Translations under genes and position numbers: made by a program
Shown here: positions 6,796-8,544 of the stretch, piece after piece
Position numbering within the stretch: position 1 is the first letter of the stretch
Layout of the letters: every line of letters begins with the position of its first letter
Assembly: GCA_050942625.1 (NCBI GenBank)
Contig: JBMNNS010000070.1
Location: 1-8,544, forward strand
DNA from: JBMNNS01 sp050942625
GTDB lineage: Bacteria > Bacillota > Dethiobacteria > DTU022 > UBA8154
Length of the DNA stretch: 8,544 nt
Reading direction: 5' to 3'
Notes under the pieces: model-generated
Databases searched by the model: none
Told to the model about the DNA's origin: nothing
Seen by the model: only the letters and a program-made list of their open reading frames with translations

Positions 6796-6966
6796 CTACT
6801 CTTCTGTGCCGATGCCAAAACGTTCGGTATGTTTGCAGCCTATGCAAATAAGGTCCACATCCCCATCGTTCCAAACCAGCACGATACCCTGGTTCCCATC
6901 ACAAACAGGGCATTTGACTATATGGCTATTAATAACTTGAGCTTCTTCATAATCCCCGCTGTGCAT
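6796..6966 (-). CDS. Small zinc-ribbon protein of 56 residues between selC and selA
   Basis: An ATG-started gene with a very good ribosome binding site, GGAGG at 6973-6977, 6 bases before the start. The product begins MHSGDYEEAQVINSHIVKCP and ends in TEE, then TAG. It has two Cys pairs, CPVC (C19, C22) and CIGC (C41, C44), that should bind one zinc in a rubredoxin/zinc-ribbon fold. Between them is a short acidic, hydrophobic strand region (about residues 27-40). There is no signal peptide or membrane segment. It starts 46 bp after the tRNA-Sec 3' end with no terminator between, and a good terminator follows at 6735-6765, so selC and this gene probably share a transcript. I do not recognise a named family. 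Its placement in the selenocysteine cluster hints at a role in selenium metabolism or simply chance neighbourhood; no function should be assumed. Confidence 0.85.
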   Translation of the reverse strand: MHSGDYEEAQVINSHIVKCPVCDGNQGIVLVWNDGDVDLICIGCKHTERFGIGTEE

Positions 6967-7012
6967 TTGTAACCTCCAATTACCATGGTTATGATACTGC
7001 TAACAAACAAAA

Positions 7013-7108
7013 TGGCGGGAGTAGATGGGAATCGAACCCACCATGGGCTTAGTCGGCCCACCACCGGATTTGAAGTCCGGGAGCGCCACCAGGCCGCTAA
7101 CTACCCCC
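7013..7108 (-). tRNA. selC: tRNA-Sec (anticodon UCA)
   Basis: A 96-base selenocysteine tRNA with encoded CCA. The acceptor stem has 8 base pairs (5' strand 7101-7108, 3' strand 7017-7024, one G-U pair). The discriminator base is G at 7016. The anticodon loop CTTCAAA sits on a CCGGA/TCCGG stem, with the anticodon TCA at 7071-7073. A long variable arm can fold TGGGC with GCCCA. The T arm is GTGGG-TTCGATT-CCCAT. The 8+5 acceptor/T-stem, long extra arm and UCA anticodon together are diagnostic for bacterial tRNA-Sec, which decodes UGA after being charged with serine and converted by SelA. The D stem pairs AGC/GCT and GCC/GGC around a TGGT loop, with one unpaired G between the two halves. It lies upstream of the zinc-ribbon gene and selAB, in the same direction. 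Confidence 0.97.
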
Positions 7109-7153
7109 ATAATGTTCTCAAAAAACGCTTTTAAAAGGTTTCCTGGCCCATTA

Positions 7154-7182
7154 ATTATAACTCTTTACCTCCCTTTTTTCAA
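7154..7182 (-). promoter_or_regulatory. Sigma-A promoter of selC
   Basis: Minus-strand -35 TTGAAA (7177-7182) and a perfect -10 TATAAT (7154-7159) with a 17-base spacer. The start point would be near 7147, about 40 bases before the tRNA 5' end. No convincing promoter was seen between selC and the zinc-ribbon gene, so it probably drives both. It is among the strongest promoter matches in the window. Confidence 0.8.
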
Positions 7183-7254
7183 GCCTAACGGAGCAAACCT
7201 ATACTGCTTAACATTTTAGGTCCAGTCTATATTCAATTTTTTATAATTAGGAGT

Positions 7255-7284
7255 GTATAAATTCCCCTTTCTTTGATCATTTTA
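7255..7284 (+). promoter_or_regulatory. Sigma-G-like forespore promoter for the gerA-type gene
   Basis: GTATA (7255-7259) and CATTTTA (7278-7284) are separated by 18 bases. This fits the known sigma-G pattern of a G-N-A-T-A/G -35 box and CATnnTA -10 box. Transcription would start near 7291, giving a leader of about 35 bases before the TTG start. Genes of the gerA family are expressed in the forespore under sigma-G in Bacillus and Clostridia, so motif and gene agree. Use in vivo is inferred. Confidence 0.6.
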
Positions 7285-7326
7285 ATAAAATAGGGAAAAA
7301 TGATTTTCTACAAGGGTGGTATTTTT

Positions 7327-8544
7327 TTGTCACTGAAAAATTTTTTTAGGCGGCTCCGGTTTAAACATAGATCCAAACGAAAATCCCGGCAGGAGAAAAA
7401 TGGTAGTAAATCACCGGAAAACAATTTGGCCGGGGATAATGAGCCCATAAATAAAGTGCTGGGCACGGATCTTGAGGCTAATATAGCCCGGGTTAGGAGA
7501 GCATTTGGAGAAAGCTCAGATCTGATCGTGCGTGAACTCGAAACAGCTACTACCCCCCCTTTCAAATTGGCTGCCCTTTTCATCGATGGCCTGACCGATG
7601 GCTATACTGTAGCAAACAACGTTATAGCCCCCCTCCTGACGGCACCAATAAATTTCCCCGGTAATGAAAACGGTGCACCTTTGAACTTTTTTAAAAATAC
7701 AGAAAAAAAATTTTTACAGGTGGGGGAAGTTTACAAGACCTCCAAACTCGAAAAAATCTATACTGATCTTAGCAGCGGTAAAACGATCCTCCTTTTCGAT
7801 AAAATTAACATTGCCCTCGTCACAGGTACTCCAGGGTGGAAGGAACGGGCTATCGATGAACCGGCAACCGAGTCTGTAGTGCGGGGACCGCGTGATAGCT
7901 TTACTGAAAAACTACGCGACAACACCTCCTTGTTGCGTGTACGCCTTAAAACCCACAGGCTGCGGTTTGAAGAAACCCAGATCGGGGAATTGACAAAAAC
8001 GACCGTTGCCCTGGCCTATATTAAAGACCTTGCTTCCGAAAAACTGATTCAAGAGATTAAAGATAGATTAGGTCGCATCAAAATAGCCGGAATCTTGGAA
8101 AGCGGTTATTTGGAAGAGTTTATTGAGGACGAACCTTTATCTCCCTTTCCCCAACTTTTACGAAGCGAACGCCCGGACCGCGTTACAGCCTGCCTGCTGG
8201 AAGGAAAGGTAGCTATACTCACAGACGGTACACCCTTTGTCCTGCTGGCCCCTGCTTTCCTTTCTGAATTTTTAACAACGCCGGAAGACTATTATGAACG
8301 TTTTTTTATTGGTTCCTTCGTCCGGATGATCCGTTATGCAGCTTTTGTTATCTCTTTAGTCCTACCCTCGATCTATGTGTCAATCGTCACTTATCATCAG
8401 GAAATGCTGCCGACACCACTAATTCTTAGCATCGCCAGCCAGCGAGAGGGGGTCCCCTTCCCGACCTTTGTGGAAGCCTTCTTTTTGGAAATTATTTTTG
8501 AAATTTTGCGTGAAGCAGGAATCCGCCTGCCGAAGATCATCGGC
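7327..8544 (+). CDS. GerA-family spore germination receptor subunit A, N-terminal part (runs off the right edge)
   Basis: The first 406 codons of a GerAA/GerKA/SpoVAF-family protein, the germinant receptor A subunit located in the spore inner membrane. Residues 5-29 are a basic N-terminal tail. Then come the soluble domain with RGPRDSF (186-192), SPFPQ (272-276), SERPDR (280-285), DGTPFVLLAP (300-309) and EDYYERF (320-326), a first membrane segment at about 337-357, and REGVPFP (373-379) and REAGIRLPKIIG at the window edge. The remaining membrane helices are outside. The start is taken as TTG (7327-7329), with AGGGTGGT ending 6 bases upstream. An in-frame ATG at 7300 would lie only about 10 bases from the predicted sigma-G start point and lacks a good site. 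An ATG start would add 9 residues. GerA-type operons usually continue with B and C subunits. It could be GerAA, GerKA or another paralogue; the family is certain, the exact member is not. Confidence 0.93.
   Translation, partial: MSLKNFFRRLRFKHRSKRKSRQEKNGSKSPENNLAGDNEPINKVLGTDLEANIARVRRAFGESSDLIVRELETATTPPFKLAALFIDGLTDGYTVANNVIAPLLTAPINFPGNENGAPLNFFKNTEKKFLQVGEVYKTSKLEKIYTDLSSGKTILLFDKINIALVTGTPGWKERAIDEPATESVVRGPRDSFTEKLRDNTSLLRVRLKTHRLRFEETQIGELTKTTVALAYIKDLASEKLIQEIKDRLGRIKIAGILESGYLEEFIEDEPLSPFPQLLRSERPDRVTACLLEGKVAILTDGTPFVLLAPAFLSEFLTTPEDYYERFFIGSFVRMIRYAAFVISLVLPSIYVSIVTYHQEMLPTPLILSIASQREGVPFPTFVEAFFLEIIFEILREAGIRLPKIIG

Noticed and set aside
7025..7219. Plus-strand 64-codon open frame over the tRNA-Sec gene
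   Set aside because: The region is a clear tRNA gene on the other strand followed by its promoter; MGIEPTMG-like reading is a known artefact of antisense tRNA sequence.
7300..7302. ATG as start of the gerA-type gene
   Set aside because: It is about 10 bases from the predicted sigma-G start point and has only a weak, badly spaced ribosome binding site; TTG at 7327 is better placed.
7308..7583. A 91-codon minus-strand open frame opposite the start of the gerA-type gene
   Set aside because: It overlaps the well-supported plus-strand GerA-family coding frame and has no recognisable product.

Overview
The window looks like chromosomal DNA from an anaerobic, endospore-forming Firmicute of the Clostridia, perhaps Desulfotomaculum-, Pelotomaculum- or Moorella-like. 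The reasons are strong GGAGG-type ribosome binding sites, a GerA-family spore germination gene behind a sigma-G-like promoter, a complete set of selenocysteine insertion genes apart from selD, and an electron transfer flavoprotein operon headed by an HdrD-like iron-sulfur protein. The lineage is an inference from gene content; no species can be named from the sequence alone.

Layout, right to left. All genes but the last are on the minus strand. At 1-2658 is an electron-transfer operon read in the order HdrD-like Fe-S protein, etfB, etfA. The etfA gene runs off the left edge. A sigma-A-like promoter at 2770-2798 can drive the operon. From 2659 to 3161 is about 500 bp without a gene. It holds that promoter, two adjacent palindromes, a set of inverted repeats that could pair in alternative ways, and a very AT-rich stretch next to the selB end.

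From 3162 to 7108 is the selenocysteine block, read in the order selC (tRNA-Sec, anticodon UCA), a 56-residue zinc-ribbon protein, selA, selB. A near-consensus sigma-A promoter lies directly upstream of selC. A convincing terminator follows the zinc-ribbon gene, and a second terminator-like hairpin lies just before selA. The pathway reads clearly: tRNA-Sec is charged with serine by seryl-tRNA synthetase, SelA converts it to selenocysteyl-tRNA using selenophosphate, and SelB delivers it to UGA codons followed by a SECIS hairpin. The gene for selenophosphate synthetase (selD) is not in view, and no gene here shows a selenocysteine codon.

At 7327-8544, on the plus strand and divergent from selC, is the first 406 codons of a GerA-type germinant receptor subunit. 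The 218 bp between selC and this gene hold two divergent promoters of different kinds: a housekeeping one for selC and a forespore sigma-G-like one for the germination gene.

Most of the window is recognisable. The least explained parts are the small zinc-ribbon gene between selC and selA, the hairpin in front of selA, and the structured intergenic stretch at about 2870-2990.
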